This document shows, piece after piece, positions 40,179 to 51,028 of a DNA stretch of 64,000 bases. Made by a program: the position numbers and the translations under genes. The notes below the pieces were generated by a model. That model did not search any database. It worked only from the letters and a program-made list of their open reading frames with translations, and was not told the origin of the DNA. The first letter of the stretch is position 1. Every line of letters begins with the position of its first letter. Source of the DNA: Gillisella vitis. Lineage in GTDB: Bacteria; Pseudomonadota; Alphaproteobacteria; Rhizobiales; Rhizobiaceae. The stretch is taken from NCBI GenBank assembly GCA_009744235.1, contig WPHV01000004.1, positions 372,001-436,000 of the forward strand. Reading direction: 5' to 3'.

Positions 40179-40193
40179 TTAACGATGTTTTAA
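40179..40193. promoter_or_regulatory. CtrA-box-like motif in the origin
   Basis: TTAA-N7-TTAA, the consensus of the cell-cycle regulator CtrA, with a further TTAA at 40161-40164. In Caulobacter, CtrA binds such sites in the origin to block initiation. Confidence 0.55.
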
Positions 40194-40493
40194 GGCGCGA
40201 GCGCGTGCGGCGGGGAGTGGGTTGGGGGCAATTTGGATAATTATATCGAGATATCAAAAAAAACCAATCAAAATCAAAATGATAAGGATAGCGTAAAGAG
40301 GAGATCGGCCTGTGGATGGATTGGGGATGTCGGCTGAACAGATAAAAATCAGCCACCTTATGCACAGGGCCTGTGAAAACGACGCTGAACGGGTTAGTGC
40401 TGTGGAAAAACCGGCTGATATCCCCAGGGTGAAAAGCCAGGGGGAAAGTGAGGCCGATTTCTACAGGTCTATCAACAGCAGGGTCAGGATAGC

Positions 40494-41315
40494 GTGGAGA
40501 ACAGAAAAAACTTCTTTCATCTACACCTGATTTCTGACTCAACAGGAGAAACCCTGATCTCGGCTGGACGGGCAGCAGCGGTTCAGTTTCAGCATTCCAA
40601 TCCGATCGAGCATGTCTATCCACTGGTGCGGAACCGCCGGCAGGCCGATGCTGTGCTCCAATCGATCGATAAGGAGCCCGGTATCGTTCTTTACACAATC
40701 GTCGATCCGGAACTGGCGGACTTCATCGACCGGCGTTGTATCGAGATCGGTGTACCCAGCGTGAACGTGCTTGAGCCTATTATCGGGACGTTTCAGGCCT
40801 ATCTTGGTCCATTGGCCCGCCGTCGCGTGGGGGCCCAGCATGTGATGAATGCCGATTATTTTGCGCGTATCGAAGCGCTGAATTACACCATGGATCACGA
40901 TGACGGCCAGATGGCCGAGGATTACGATCAGGCCGATGTCGTTCTGGTCGGGATCAGTCGTACCTCGAAAACCCCGACCAGTATCTATCTCGCCAATCGT
41001 GGCATTAAGACCGCCAATATTCCTATCGTGCCAGACTCGCCCTTACCCGAATCGCTGCTCGCAGCAAAAGGGCCATTGATCGTTGGATTGATCGCGACGT
41101 CTGATCGGATTTCACAAGTTCGGGGCCATCGTGAATTGGGCACTGTCAGCGGCTTCGATCCAAGCGATTATACGGACAGGGCGAGCATTGCAGAAGAATT
41201 GAAATATGCCCGTTCGCTATGTGCGCGTCACAATTGGCCGGTGATAGATGTGACGCGGCGATCAATTGAAGAGACAGCGGCGGCAATCATTGCGCTGCGT
41301 GCCAAGCCGCGCTAA
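40494..41315 (+). CDS. ppsR: pyruvate, phosphate dikinase / PEP synthase regulatory protein (DUF299 kinase-pyrophosphorylase)
   Basis: Bifunctional ADP-dependent kinase and phosphorylase that switches pyruvate phosphate dikinase or PEP synthase off and on. The 273-residue protein starts with [20 protein letters not shown] and has the P-loop [19 protein letters not shown] near residues 151-169, both typical of the family. The GTG start has AGGA four to five bases upstream. This is the RP001-like gene that borders the chromosome origin in related bacteria. It leads the run ppsR-maf-aroE-coaE-dnaQ. Confidence 0.93.
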   Translation: MENRKNFFHLHLISDSTGETLISAGRAAAVQFQHSNPIEHVYPLVRNRRQADAVLQSIDKEPGIVLYTIVDPELADFIDRRCIEIGVPSVNVLEPIIGTFQAYLGPLARRRVGAQHVMNADYFARIEALNYTMDHDDGQMAEDYDQADVVLVGISRTSKTPTSIYLANRGIKTANIPIVPDSPLPESLLAAKGPLIVGLIATSDRISQVRGHRELGTVSGFDPSDYTDRASIAEELKYARSLCARHNWPVIDVTRRSIEETAAAIIALRAKPR

Positions 41316-41346
41316 TGCCGGATGGTTTTTTAAAGTTGAGGCAATC

Positions 41347-41946
41347 ATGACAATTCCCGTTATTCTTGCATCGACCAGCCCTTTCCGACGGCAATTGCTG
41401 GAGCAGGCTGGTTTGCGCTTCACGGCTATGGCACCCGATATCGATGAACGCGAAATCGAAGGTCGGGCCGAGCACCAGCACGTGTCGCCACTAGAACTGG
41501 CACAGGTATTGGCCTGCGAAAAGGCTTTGGCCGTGAGCCGCCACGCGCAGGGTGGTCTTGTGATCGGCGGCGATCAGGTTTTGGCTCTGGGCGAACGGAT
41601 CTATCACAAGCCAAAGGATCTCCTCTCGGCTCGTCACCAATTGCTCAGCCTGCGGGGTGAAACCCATGTGCTTTATAGCGCGCTGGCACTCGCGAAACAG
41701 GGTGAGGTGATCTGGCGGCATGTCTCCCAGGCCCGGATGACGATGCGGATATTCAGTGAGACGTTTCTGGACGATTATCTTGAACAGGTAGGCGAGGCGG
41801 TCCTGAAAAGCGTTGGTGGCTACCAGATCGAAGGCTTGGGCGTGCAGTTGTTTTCGGATATCGTCGGGGACTATTTTACCATCGTCGGCGTGCCGCTTTT
41901 GCCTCTGATGGAGAAACTGCGCGAATTGGATATTGTGCATGCATGA
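41347..41946 (+). CDS. Maf-family nucleotide pyrophosphatase
   Basis: 199-residue protein of the Maf family, house-cleaning pyrophosphatases that act on non-canonical or methylated nucleoside triphosphates. [18 protein letters not shown] is the Maf N-terminal signature, GGDQVLALG the central one, and [15 protein letters not shown] with the following [16 protein letters not shown] the C-terminal one. The motif set is closest to the YceF type, thought to act on 7-methyl-GTP; that sub-assignment is tentative. GAGG lies before ATG 41347; the longer frame to 41266 overlaps ppsR and is rejected. Confidence 0.9.
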   Translation: MTIPVILASTSPFRRQLLEQAGLRFTAMAPDIDEREIEGRAEHQHVSPLELAQVLACEKALAVSRHAQGGLVIGGDQVLALGERIYHKPKDLLSARHQLLSLRGETHVLYSALALAKQGEVIWRHVSQARMTMRIFSETFLDDYLEQVGEAVLKSVGGYQIEGLGVQLFSDIVGDYFTIVGVPLLPLMEKLRELDIVHA

Positions 41947-42799
41947 TTCACGTGAAACATTTCTGAAGGGCGCCTTTGTTGCCGGCTATCCAATCAAGCA
42001 TTCGCGTTCGCCTGTTATCCATAGATATTGGCTTCAGCAGCACGGTCTCGCGGGTGGCTATGAGAAACTGGAGATCCAGCCGGCAGACATCGCAGATTTC
42101 TTCGCCAGACTGAAAACAGGCAAGACCCGCTATCTCGGTGGTAACATTACCATTCCGCATAAAGAGGCTGCTTTTCAGATAGCAGATGTTCCTGACATGG
42201 TGGCGAGGCAGCTTGGGGCTGCCAATACGCTTTGGCTTGAAAATGGGCTTATTCATGCCACCAATACCGATGTTTACGGTTTTCTAGCCAATCTGGATCA
42301 GGGATATGCGGGCTGGGACAAGGCACGCAAGGCTGTTGTGCTGGGGGCCGGTGGTGCCAGTCGGGCGATCATCCAGGGACTGCTGGATCGCGGATTGCAG
42401 CATGTTCATGTGGTCAATCGGACCCTGGCGCGAGCGCAGGATCTGGCAGATCATTTTGGTGCTGCCGTCCAGGCGCATGGAAGAGAGGAGTTGCAGGATG
42501 TTGTGCTTAGCGCGGAACTTCTGGTCAACACCACGTCTCTGGGTATGAATGGCGAAGATGTTCCACAAATCGACTGGGACAAGCTTTCTCCCGGCGCTTT
42601 GGTAACGGATATCGTCTACACGCCGCTGGAAACCGGTCTGCTGCGGCAGGCGAGGGCGGCGGGCTTTGCCACGGTGGATGGTCTGGGTATGCTTTTGCAT
42701 CAGGCGGTACCCGGATTTGAAAAATGGTTCGGCGTCCGGCCACAGGTGACGGATGAGTTACGCCAGTTGTTGATTGCCGATCTGGAGAAGCAGCCATGA
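41939..42799 (+). CDS. aroE: shikimate dehydrogenase
   Basis: NADPH-dependent reduction of 3-dehydroshikimate to shikimate in aromatic amino-acid synthesis. The 286-residue protein has [18 protein letters not shown] at the N-terminus, [13 protein letters not shown] with the catalytic lysine, ATNTDVYGF, and the nucleotide-binding [18 protein letters not shown] 41939 overlaps the maf end by eight bases; TTG 41933 is an alternative. A parS-like site (41944-41959) is embedded in codons 2-7. The stop overlaps the coaE start (ATGA). Confidence 0.96.
   Translation: MHDSRETFLKGAFVAGYPIKHSRSPVIHRYWLQQHGLAGGYEKLEIQPADIADFFARLKTGKTRYLGGNITIPHKEAAFQIADVPDMVARQLGAANTLWLENGLIHATNTDVYGFLANLDQGYAGWDKARKAVVLGAGGASRAIIQGLLDRGLQHVHVVNRTLARAQDLADHFGAAVQAHGREELQDVVLSAELLVNTTSLGMNGEDVPQIDWDKLSPGALVTDIVYTPLETGLLRQARAAGFATVDGLGMLLHQAVPGFEKWFGVRPQVTDELRQLLIADLEKQP
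41944..41959. promoter_or_regulatory. parS-like site in the aroE start region
   Basis: TGATTCACGTGAAACA matches the parS consensus at 15 of 16 positions. It is the exact reverse complement of the variant at 35574-35589, and lies on the other side of the presumed origin. Confidence 0.85.
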
Positions 42800-43383
42800 T
42801 CCGCATTGGTTTGACCGGCTCGATTGGCATGGGCAAGACAACGACGGCAGATTTTTTTCGTCAGGAAGGTGTGCCGGTCTATGATGCCGATGCCGCCGTG
42901 CATGACTTGTACCGGGGTGATGCGGTCGCTCCGATCGGCGCGGTGTTTCCTGAAGCGGTTGTTTCTGGAGTCGTAGATCGGGAAATTCTCAGTCGGACTC
43001 TGGCTCAGAATCCGGGTAAACTTAAGCAGCTTGAGGCAATCGTTCACCCGCTGGTGCGTGACAGGCAACAGGACTTTCTGGAAGATCAGGAATTGGCGGG
43101 CGCCGATCTGGTTGTTTTCGATATTCCACTGCTGTTTGAAACAGGCGGAGAAAAACGACTTGATAAGGTCGTTGTCGTCAGTTGCGATGCCGATACTCAA
43201 AGGCGTAGGGTTCTGGCGCGACCGGGCTGGAGCGAAGAAAAGCTGGCACTGGTTCTGTCTCGGCAGATGCCGGATGCCGAAAAGCGCGCCCGCGCGGATT
43301 TCGTGATTGACACCGGACAAGGCCTTAAGGTGGCACAGGCACAGGTGAAAGCCGTCGTTTCCACGCTGCGCGGTGAAACCTGA
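42796..43383 (+). CDS. coaE: dephospho-CoA kinase
   Basis: Last step of coenzyme A synthesis, phosphorylating dephospho-CoA. The 195-residue protein has the P-loop [18 protein letters not shown] at the very N-terminus, [12 protein letters not shown], the [10 protein letters not shown] lid segment and [12 protein letters not shown]. It overlaps the aroE stop by four bases (ATGA), so translation is coupled. Confidence 0.96.
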   Translation: MIRIGLTGSIGMGKTTTADFFRQEGVPVYDADAAVHDLYRGDAVAPIGAVFPEAVVSGVVDREILSRTLAQNPGKLKQLEAIVHPLVRDRQQDFLEDQELAGADLVVFDIPLLFETGGEKRLDKVVVVSCDADTQRRRVLARPGWSEEKLALVLSRQMPDAEKRARADFVIDTGQGLKVAQAQVKAVVSTLRGET

Positions 43384-43489
43384 CATCGAACCGCCAAAGT
43401 TTTTCTGGGAATATGGAAATTGGCGTGGCGTCGGAATAGCGATCTGCTACCAGCCAAAACTAAACACAAAATCAAACACTGGAGCAATG

Positions 43490-44200
43490 ATGCGGGAAAT
43501 CGTTTTCGATACGGAAACCACCGGACTGGAAAGCAAGCTGGACCGGGTGATTGAAATCGGTGGTATCGAATTGTTCAATCATTTCCCGACCGGCCGTAGT
43601 TTTCATGTCTATATCAATCCTGCCGACCGGGCCATTCACCCGGATGCCTTGGCGGTTCACGGCATTACACCGGAGTTTTTGAAGGACAAGCCGGTCTTCG
43701 CCGATATTGTCGAGGATCTGGTCGCTTTTTTCGATGGCGCAAAATGGGTGGCGCATAATGCCACATTCGACATGGGATTTATCAATGCCGAGTTTGAGCG
43801 GTTGGGTCGCCCGCCGGTTGGGCCGGAGCATGTCGTCGATACCTTGTCTCTGGCGCGGCGCAAACACCCGATGGGTCCAAACTCGCTCGATGCGCTTTGC
43901 CGACGCTATGGTATCGACAATTCTCATCGCACCAAGCATGGCGCCTTGCTCGATTCCGAACTTCTGGCTGAAGTCTATATCGAAATGCTGGGCGGCCGCC
44001 AGGCGACCTTCGGTCTTGAGCAGTCTGGAAACAGCGACAAGCGATCCCGCACTCAGGATAGCAATGTGACGGTCGAAATTGCCGCCCGTCCGAAAACACT
44101 GGCGCCGCGTCTAACCGAGGTTGAGCAGGAACGCCATGCAGCCCTGGTCAAGCGGCTTGGCCAGAAGGCGATCTGGGCGCATTACAATCAAGTCGAATAA
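43490..44200 (+). CDS. dnaQ: DNA polymerase III epsilon subunit (proofreading exonuclease)
   Basis: 3'-5' exonuclease of the replicative polymerase. From ATG 43490 (GGAG five bases upstream) the protein is 236 residues. The DEDDh exonuclease motifs are present: FDTETTGLE near residue 6, HNATFDMGFINAEF, and HGALLDSELLAEVY near the end of the fold. A C-terminal tail follows that should hold the alpha-subunit contact. The frame open to 43373 has no family support before this start. A bidirectional terminator separates it from secB. Confidence 0.95.
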   Translation: MREIVFDTETTGLESKLDRVIEIGGIELFNHFPTGRSFHVYINPADRAIHPDALAVHGITPEFLKDKPVFADIVEDLVAFFDGAKWVAHNATFDMGFINAEFERLGRPPVGPEHVVDTLSLARRKHPMGPNSLDALCRRYGIDNSHRTKHGALLDSELLAEVYIEMLGGRQATFGLEQSGNSDKRSRTQDSNVTVEIAARPKTLAPRLTEVEQERHAALVKRLGQKAIWAHYNQVE

Positions 44201-44222
44201 TCGTCATCGCCTTATTCGGCAT

Positions 44223-44252
44223 AAAAAAAGCCCGGATCGACCGGGCTTTTTT
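44223..44252. terminator. bidirectional terminator between dnaQ and secB
   Basis: The stem AAGCCCGG / CCGGGCTT has loop ATCGA, is flanked by an A-run and a T-run, and sits between converging genes. Confidence 0.92.
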
Positions 44253-44283
44253 GTGCTTAAAAAACAGCGGGATGACGCAAGGA

Positions 44284-44745
44284 TCAGTTGACCCGACCCT
44301 GCTCCTCGGCAAAGCGCTGGGCAAACATCTGTGCAAAATCGATGGGGTCAATCATCAGCGGCGGGAAACCGCCATTGCGCGTGGCATCGGCGATGATCTG
44401 GCGTGCAAACGGGAAGAGCAGGCGCGGGCATTCGATGAACAGCACCGGCAGCATGTGTTCCTGGGGGAAACCGGTGATGCGGAAGACGCCGCCATAAACC
44501 AGTTCGGCTGCAAAAACCACTTTATCGTCGTCGCGCGCTTCGGCGGTCAGCGACAGGACCACGTCGAAATCATTGTCCGACAGCGGGTTGGCGTTGACAT
44601 TGACATTGATGTTGATCGAAGGGGCCTTGTCCCGGGCCTGGAGCGAGCGCGGCGCACCCGGATTTTCGAAGGACAGATCCTTGATATATTGTGCAAGGAT
44701 ATTCAGGGACGGGCTCTCCGCCCCATTGCTGTTTTCATTGGCCAT
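44284..44745 (-). CDS. secB: protein-export chaperone SecB
   Basis: Cytosolic tetrameric chaperone that keeps preproteins unfolded and hands them to SecA. The 153-residue protein shows the SecB core: [61 protein letters not shown] with the peptide groove, and [10 protein letters not shown]. It follows fxsA on the same strand after 93 bases. Confidence 0.97.
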   Translation of the reverse strand: MANENSNGAESPSLNILAQYIKDLSFENPGAPRSLQARDKAPSININVNVNANPLSDNDFDVVLSLTAEARDDDKVVFAAELVYGGVFRITGFPQEHMLPVLFIECPRLLFPFARQIIADATRNGGFPPLMIDPIDFAQMFAQRFAEEQGRVN

Positions 44746-44838
44746 TGGGGTTCCTCAAGGCTTTTATGGTTCGAGGCCATCTATCATTTCAAGGTGGGCC
44801 TTACAAGCCTTTCACCCCTGGCGCTCACCCATTGGCAC

Positions 44839-45372
44839 TCATCCCTTGCCCTCATCCCCTGGCAACCGGGTCCACGGAGAGGAGCCGTTGGGATTGTGCC
44901 TTTGATAATCCTTTTCATCGAGATCGATGATGTCCTCCGCTTTTGCCGGCCCTGGTCCTGATGACGACGGTCCGCCTGGCCGCTTTTGCCAGCCAGGTCC
45001 CCGCCCGCCGCGCTGCACGAAGACAAGTCTTGGGCTGATGATCTTCCAAAGCGCAGAGCGCACCATTGGCACCAGGAGCAGCAGGCCAAGAATATCCGTG
45101 ATGAAGCCCGGCAATATCAGCAGCAGCCCGCCGAACATCTGTGCCGTGCCACTCAGGACGCCTTTGGCCGCTCGTTCCGGATCGCCCGAACGTGGACGGC
45201 GCAGGCGCTGGGCGAGGCTGATCCCCTGGCTGCGGAGCACCAGCAGGCCGAGCAGACTGGAGCCGATCACCAGCGCCAGCGTGGGCAGAACACCCAGCCA
45301 TTGCCCGACCAGGACAAAGCCGGCGATCTCCATCAAAGGCAGTAGCAACAGGAAAAGGGCGGTCAGTCGCAT
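44839..45372 (-). CDS. fxsA: FxsA family membrane protein
   Basis: Small inner-membrane protein of 177 residues. FxsA in E. coli affects phage exclusion when overproduced; its normal role is not known. The N-terminus RLTALFLLLLPLMEIAGFVLVG, a glycine-rich second segment, and FGGLLLILPGFITDILGLLLL match the family. The C-terminus is long, hydrophilic and rich in Gly/Pro/Arg, and probably cytoplasmic. It lies upstream of secB and is divergent from the Tim44-like gene. Confidence 0.9.
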   Translation of the reverse strand: MRLTALFLLLLPLMEIAGFVLVGQWLGVLPTLALVIGSSLLGLLVLRSQGISLAQRLRRPRSGDPERAAKGVLSGTAQMFGGLLLILPGFITDILGLLLLVPMVRSALWKIISPRLVFVQRGGRGPGWQKRPGGPSSSGPGPAKAEDIIDLDEKDYQRHNPNGSSPWTRLPGDEGKG

Positions 45373-45493
45373 TTGGTTTCCTTTAAACGATTATCGTGAG
45401 ACTCTAAAGAAGTGGCATCGGCTATTTGAATGCAGCATGCAGGCAGACTATATGGAGTGAGAAAGCTTCAAATTAAACAGCGGTGCGGTGGCA

Positions 45494-46192
45494 ATGGGTT
45501 CTAATGATTTTGTGACTCTCTTCTTTCTGGTGGCTGCGGTCCTGATTTTCTGGCAGCTGCGTAGCGTATTGGGACGTCGCACTGGCAATGAAAAGCCACC
45601 GAAAGATCCTTTCGCTGGACGTCCGGACGCTACATCTCCAGCAGCGGAAGATGCGCGGGTCGTGACTTTACCCCGACGCGACGAGGCCGATGGCGAGGAA
45701 CGCCAGACGGCAATCGACGCCTATGCCCCGGTTGGCACCCCGCTGAACCAGCAATTGCGCCAGGTCGTGGAGGTTGATCCGAGCTTTGTGCCGAAGGAAT
45801 TCCTCAACGGTGCGCGCATGGCTTATGAAATGATCGTCACTGCCTTTGCCGCTGGCGACAGGAAGAGTTTGAAGGATCTGCTGTCGCGTGAGGTCTATGA
45901 CGGTTTCGACACGGCCATTACGGAGCGCGAACAGCGCGGCGAAGTGATGAAGTCAACCTTTGTTGGTATCGACAAGGCGGAAATCACCGGTGCGGAAGTC
46001 CGAGGCCAGGAAGTCCAGATCACTGTCCGCCTCGTCAGCCAGTTGATTTCCGCGACCTATGACAGTCAAGGCGCAGTGATCGAGGGAGATGCGGAATCGG
46101 TTGGCGATGTCAACGATATCTGGACCTTTGCCCGCGACACGCGCTCACGCGATCCGAACTGGAAGCTGATCGCCACCGAATCCGACCAATGA
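45494..46192 (+). CDS. Tim44/TimA-like membrane protein
   Basis: 232-residue protein with one N-terminal hydrophobic segment (FVTLFFLVAAVLIFWQLRSVLG), a charged linker, and a C-terminal Tim44-like domain (about residues 85-232) as found in mitochondrial Tim44 and bacterial TimA. Probably anchored in the inner membrane with the domain in the cytoplasm; the bacterial function is not settled. ATG 45494 is the likely start, GTG 45488 an alternative. The stop overlaps the mltA start (ATGA). It is divergent from fxsA-secB, so protein-export genes cluster here. Confidence 0.88.
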   Translation: MGSNDFVTLFFLVAAVLIFWQLRSVLGRRTGNEKPPKDPFAGRPDATSPAAEDARVVTLPRRDEADGEERQTAIDAYAPVGTPLNQQLRQVVEVDPSFVPKEFLNGARMAYEMIVTAFAAGDRKSLKDLLSREVYDGFDTAITEREQRGEVMKSTFVGIDKAEITGAEVRGQEVQITVRLVSQLISATYDSQGAVIEGDAESVGDVNDIWTFARDTRSRDPNWKLIATESDQ

Positions 46193-47334
46193 GTGGTGAA
46201 GCGACCAAGTTTCGGCTGGAGCCTGTTGGTTTCGACCAACTCCCCGGCTGGGACGCGGATGATCCCTCGGCGCTTTTGCCGGCCATGGCCGATTGCCTGG
46301 ATTATCTGACCACGGTCAAGCCTTACCGGCCCGGCCAGTTGGGCTTGACCGCACAGGATCTCGTGCCGCTGCTTGAAAAGGCAGCGGCTTTACCGCGAGT
46401 AGACGGCGACGCATTGCGGCGCCTGCTGGAAGACGAATGCCAGGTTTTCCGCGTAGTATGCACGAATGGGAAGGCGGGTTTCGTTACGGCTTTTTACGAG
46501 CCGGATATCGAGGTTTCCGATTATCCCGACGATCTCTACCGCTTTCCCTTTTACCGCCGACCTGACGATTTGATCGATCTTGATGATCAAAACCGGCCTG
46601 AAAACATCGATCCGTCCTATGTGTTCGCACGCAAGAGCGAGTCCGGCATAACCTGTTATCCGGATCGTCAGGCCATCGACCAGGGCTTTTTGGAGGGATG
46701 CGGGCTGGAAATTGCCTGGGCGAAATCGAAAGTCGATGTGTTTTTCGTCCATGTCCAGGGTGCCGCACGGCTGCGTTATGCGGATGGGCGGGTTGGACGG
46801 ATTACCTATGCCGCCAAGGCGGGTCATCCTTTTTCCGGTATTGGCGGGTTGCTGCTAAAGCGCGGTGAAATTTCTGCCGAGGCGATGTCGATGCAAGCGA
46901 TCCGCTCCTGGCTCGCGTCTCATCCCGATCAGGTCGATGAAGTCTTGTGGCACAATCGCTCCTATATCTTTTTCCGTGAAGCTGAGGTCGGTGACCTGTC
47001 GCGCGGTCCTATCGCGGCGGCGAAAGTGCCACTGGTGGCGGGACGATCCCTGGCAGTGGACCGGACGATCCATACATTCGGCTTCCCGTTTTTCATTCAT
47101 TCCCAAACCCTGACGTCCCAAGACCCGATGGGTTTGGATAGCGGCAAGCCTTTTGCGCGGTTGATGCTGGCGCTCGATACGGGCTCGGCGATTGTCGGAC
47201 CGGCGCGCGGCGACATCTTTACCGGCTCTGGCGATGAAGCAGGAAATCTTGCCGGGGCGGTGCGCAACGACGCGGATTTCTATATCCTGATCCCGAAACA
47301 GGCCGCTAAAAGGGTCGAGTCGAGGTTTGGTTGA
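46189..47334 (+). CDS. mltA: MltA-family lytic murein transglycosylase, without a signal peptide
   Basis: Predicted to cleave peptidoglycan glycan strands with 1,6-anhydro ring formation. The 381-residue protein has the MltA domain (GFVTAFYEPDIEVSDYP, VQGAARLRYADG) and a C-terminal 3D domain (RLMLALDTGSAIVGPARGDIF) whose aspartates are the expected catalytic residues. Family members are normally exported lipoproteins or secreted, but this protein starts MSGEATKFRLEP with no hydrophobic leader, and no usable upstream start exists because ATG overlaps the previous stop. Either an unusual export route or a frame issue upstream must be considered. Confidence 0.88.
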   Translation: MSGEATKFRLEPVGFDQLPGWDADDPSALLPAMADCLDYLTTVKPYRPGQLGLTAQDLVPLLEKAAALPRVDGDALRRLLEDECQVFRVVCTNGKAGFVTAFYEPDIEVSDYPDDLYRFPFYRRPDDLIDLDDQNRPENIDPSYVFARKSESGITCYPDRQAIDQGFLEGCGLEIAWAKSKVDVFFVHVQGAARLRYADGRVGRITYAAKAGHPFSGIGGLLLKRGEISAEAMSMQAIRSWLASHPDQVDEVLWHNRSYIFFREAEVGDLSRGPIAAAKVPLVAGRSLAVDRTIHTFGFPFFIHSQTLTSQDPMGLDSGKPFARLMLALDTGSAIVGPARGDIFTGSGDEAGNLAGAVRNDADFYILIPKQAAKRVESRFG

Positions 47335-47912
47335 TGGCGGGCAGGGACAGGATCAGTACGGAAGACCGTATTTTGTGGGGCAAGGTGGCACGCACCACCC
47401 GACCCATGGCCGGTCGCCTGGAAGAATTGACTGCCTTTGAAGACGCCTTGACAGAATTGGAAGCGTCTAAAGTGTTGGAACCCGGCCTTGCCGCCATGCG
47501 TGCCTCGCTCGAAAGTTCTGCCGCAAAGCCTGAGCCGAAGAAGCCCTCCGGCCTCCACCATCCGCTGGAGCGTCCCGTCAAGCGCAAGCTGTCGCGTGGC
47601 AAGCTCAAGCTGGAAGCCCGCATCGACCTGCACGGACTGTTCCAGAGCGAGGCCCATGCGATCCTGTTGGAATTTCTGGTGCGCGCCCATGAGCGTGGAC
47701 TTCGGCACGTCTTGATCATCACCGGCAAGGGCAGTTCGATGGGCAGCGAAGGCGCCTTGAAACGAGCGGTGCCGCTATGGTTTTCCAAATCGGAGTTTCG
47801 CTACCTGATTTCCTCCCATGAGCCAGCGGCTCCTCATCATGGCGGGGAGGGCGCGCTTTACGTCCGCTTGGCGCGCCGGGGTGGAGAGAGAGTTGGTGGG
47901 GATGGACAATGA
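47334..47912 (+). CDS. Smr-domain protein
   Basis: 192-residue protein with a basic linker and a C-terminal Smr (small MutS-related) domain: RIDLHGLFQSEAHAILLEFL and VLIITGKGSS are the two hallmark segments (DLHG and TGKG). Smr domains can have nuclease activity; alphaproteobacterial stand-alone versions are uncharacterised as far as I know. The ATG overlaps the mltA stop (TGATG), and its own stop overlaps the next start, so it sits in a coupled run. Confidence 0.88.
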   Translation: MAGRDRISTEDRILWGKVARTTRPMAGRLEELTAFEDALTELEASKVLEPGLAAMRASLESSAAKPEPKKPSGLHHPLERPVKRKLSRGKLKLEARIDLHGLFQSEAHAILLEFLVRAHERGLRHVLIITGKGSSMGSEGALKRAVPLWFSKSEFRYLISSHEPAAPHHGGEGALYVRLARRGGERVGGDGQ

Positions 47913-48304
47913 CACCCTTCGGCGATGCGGTGCGTGGGCTTCGGGAGCGCAAGGGCGTGAGCCAGAAAGACATGGCCAAGGCGATTGGCGTGACGCCAGC
48001 CTATCTTTCGGCGCTCGAGCACGGACGGCGCGGCAAGCCGAGTTTCGACCTCTTGCAGCGCATTGCCGGCTATTTCAACATCATATGGGATGAGGCCGAT
48101 GACCTGTTTGCAATAGCGGGCCTTTCCCATCCCAGGGTGACGCTGGATACCGCTGGTCTGCCTGCTGCCCATACCGCTTTTGCCAACCGGCTTGCAGGGA
48201 TGATTCGCACCTTGTCGCCCGATGTGATAGAAGATCTCAACGCACTCCTCAGCAGAAGCGAGCGGGACCGTCAAAACCCTGGAAATCCCGTGGAAGCCTG
48301 CTGA
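47909..48304 (+). CDS. XRE-family HTH transcriptional regulator
   Basis: 131-residue protein with an N-terminal Cro/C1-type helix-turn-helix (VSQKDMAKAIGVTPAYLSALEHGRRGKPS, roughly residues 17-45) and a C-terminal helical part of unknown function. It starts inside the end of the smr gene (ATGA overlap), fourth in the run timA-like - mltA - smr - xre. It may regulate this run or the following gyrB; neither is shown by the sequence. Confidence 0.88.
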   Translation: MTPFGDAVRGLRERKGVSQKDMAKAIGVTPAYLSALEHGRRGKPSFDLLQRIAGYFNIIWDEADDLFAIAGLSHPRVTLDTAGLPAAHTAFANRLAGMIRTLSPDVIEDLNALLSRSERDRQNPGNPVEAC

Positions 48305-48320
48305 ATTTCATAGCTGCGAT

Positions 48321-48348
48321 TTGGAAGTCGCCGCAAAATCCCTATAGT
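48321..48348 (+). promoter_or_regulatory. gyrB: possible sigma-70 promoter of gyrB
   Basis: TTGGAA (48321-48326) and TATAGT (48343-48348) are 16 bases apart and lie about 80 bases before the gyrB ATG, in a 125-base gene-free gap. Confidence 0.45.
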
Positions 48349-48429
48349 CGGAAAGTGCCAACGTGTGTGATTCGCCATAATTTTTGTTGCGGCCACGCAT
48401 ATTGCTTATGACACTGGAAAGATCGCTGA

Positions 48430-50865
<2,436 letters not shown>

Positions 50866-50887
50866 CGGACCTCACAGGTAGTAAAAT

Positions 50888-50925
50888 AAAAAGGCCGTGC
50901 TTTGTAAAAAAGCACGGCCTTTTTC
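50888..50925 (+). terminator. rho-independent terminator after gyrB
   Basis: AAAAAGGCCGTGCT pairs with AGCACGGCCTTTTT around a short A-rich loop. It lies 22 bases after the gyrB stop and may act in both directions. Confidence 0.92.
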
Positions 50926-50926
50926 G

Positions 50927-50942
50927 TGACTCACGTGAAACA
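50927..50942. promoter_or_regulatory. parS-like site downstream of gyrB
   Basis: TGACTCACGTGAAACA matches the parS consensus at 14 of 16 positions; both mismatches are in the left arm. It directly follows the gyrB terminator. Confidence 0.65.
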
Positions 50943-51028
50943 TTCGGCCTTACAGCACCGCGCAGGCTGCCTTTGGTGGACGGTGCCACAAGAGAAGGAT
51001 CATTTCACTGACCCTTCCGAATAGCCGT

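Larger units (their letters stand above)
40094..40493. other. presumed chromosomal replication origin between hemE and ppsR
   Basis: 400 gene-free bases with the features of an alphaproteobacterial origin. There is an AT-rich left part with ten T in a row (40121-40130), a second AT-rich tract at about 40233-40290, and a right part with DnaA-box-like 9-mers: TTATGCACA at 40358-40366 and TGTGGAAAA at 40401-40409 (both fit TTWTNCACA on one strand), with a one-mismatch copy TGTGAAAAC at 40372-40380. A TTAA-N7-TTAA motif is at 40179-40193. The flanking hemE and ppsR (RP001-like) genes match the Caulobacter Cori setting. Supported by context and motifs, not by experiment. Confidence 0.8.

Noticed and set aside
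40312..40530. 72-codon frame running from the origin into ppsR
   Set aside because: It overlaps DnaA-box-like sites and ppsR in another frame and has no family features.
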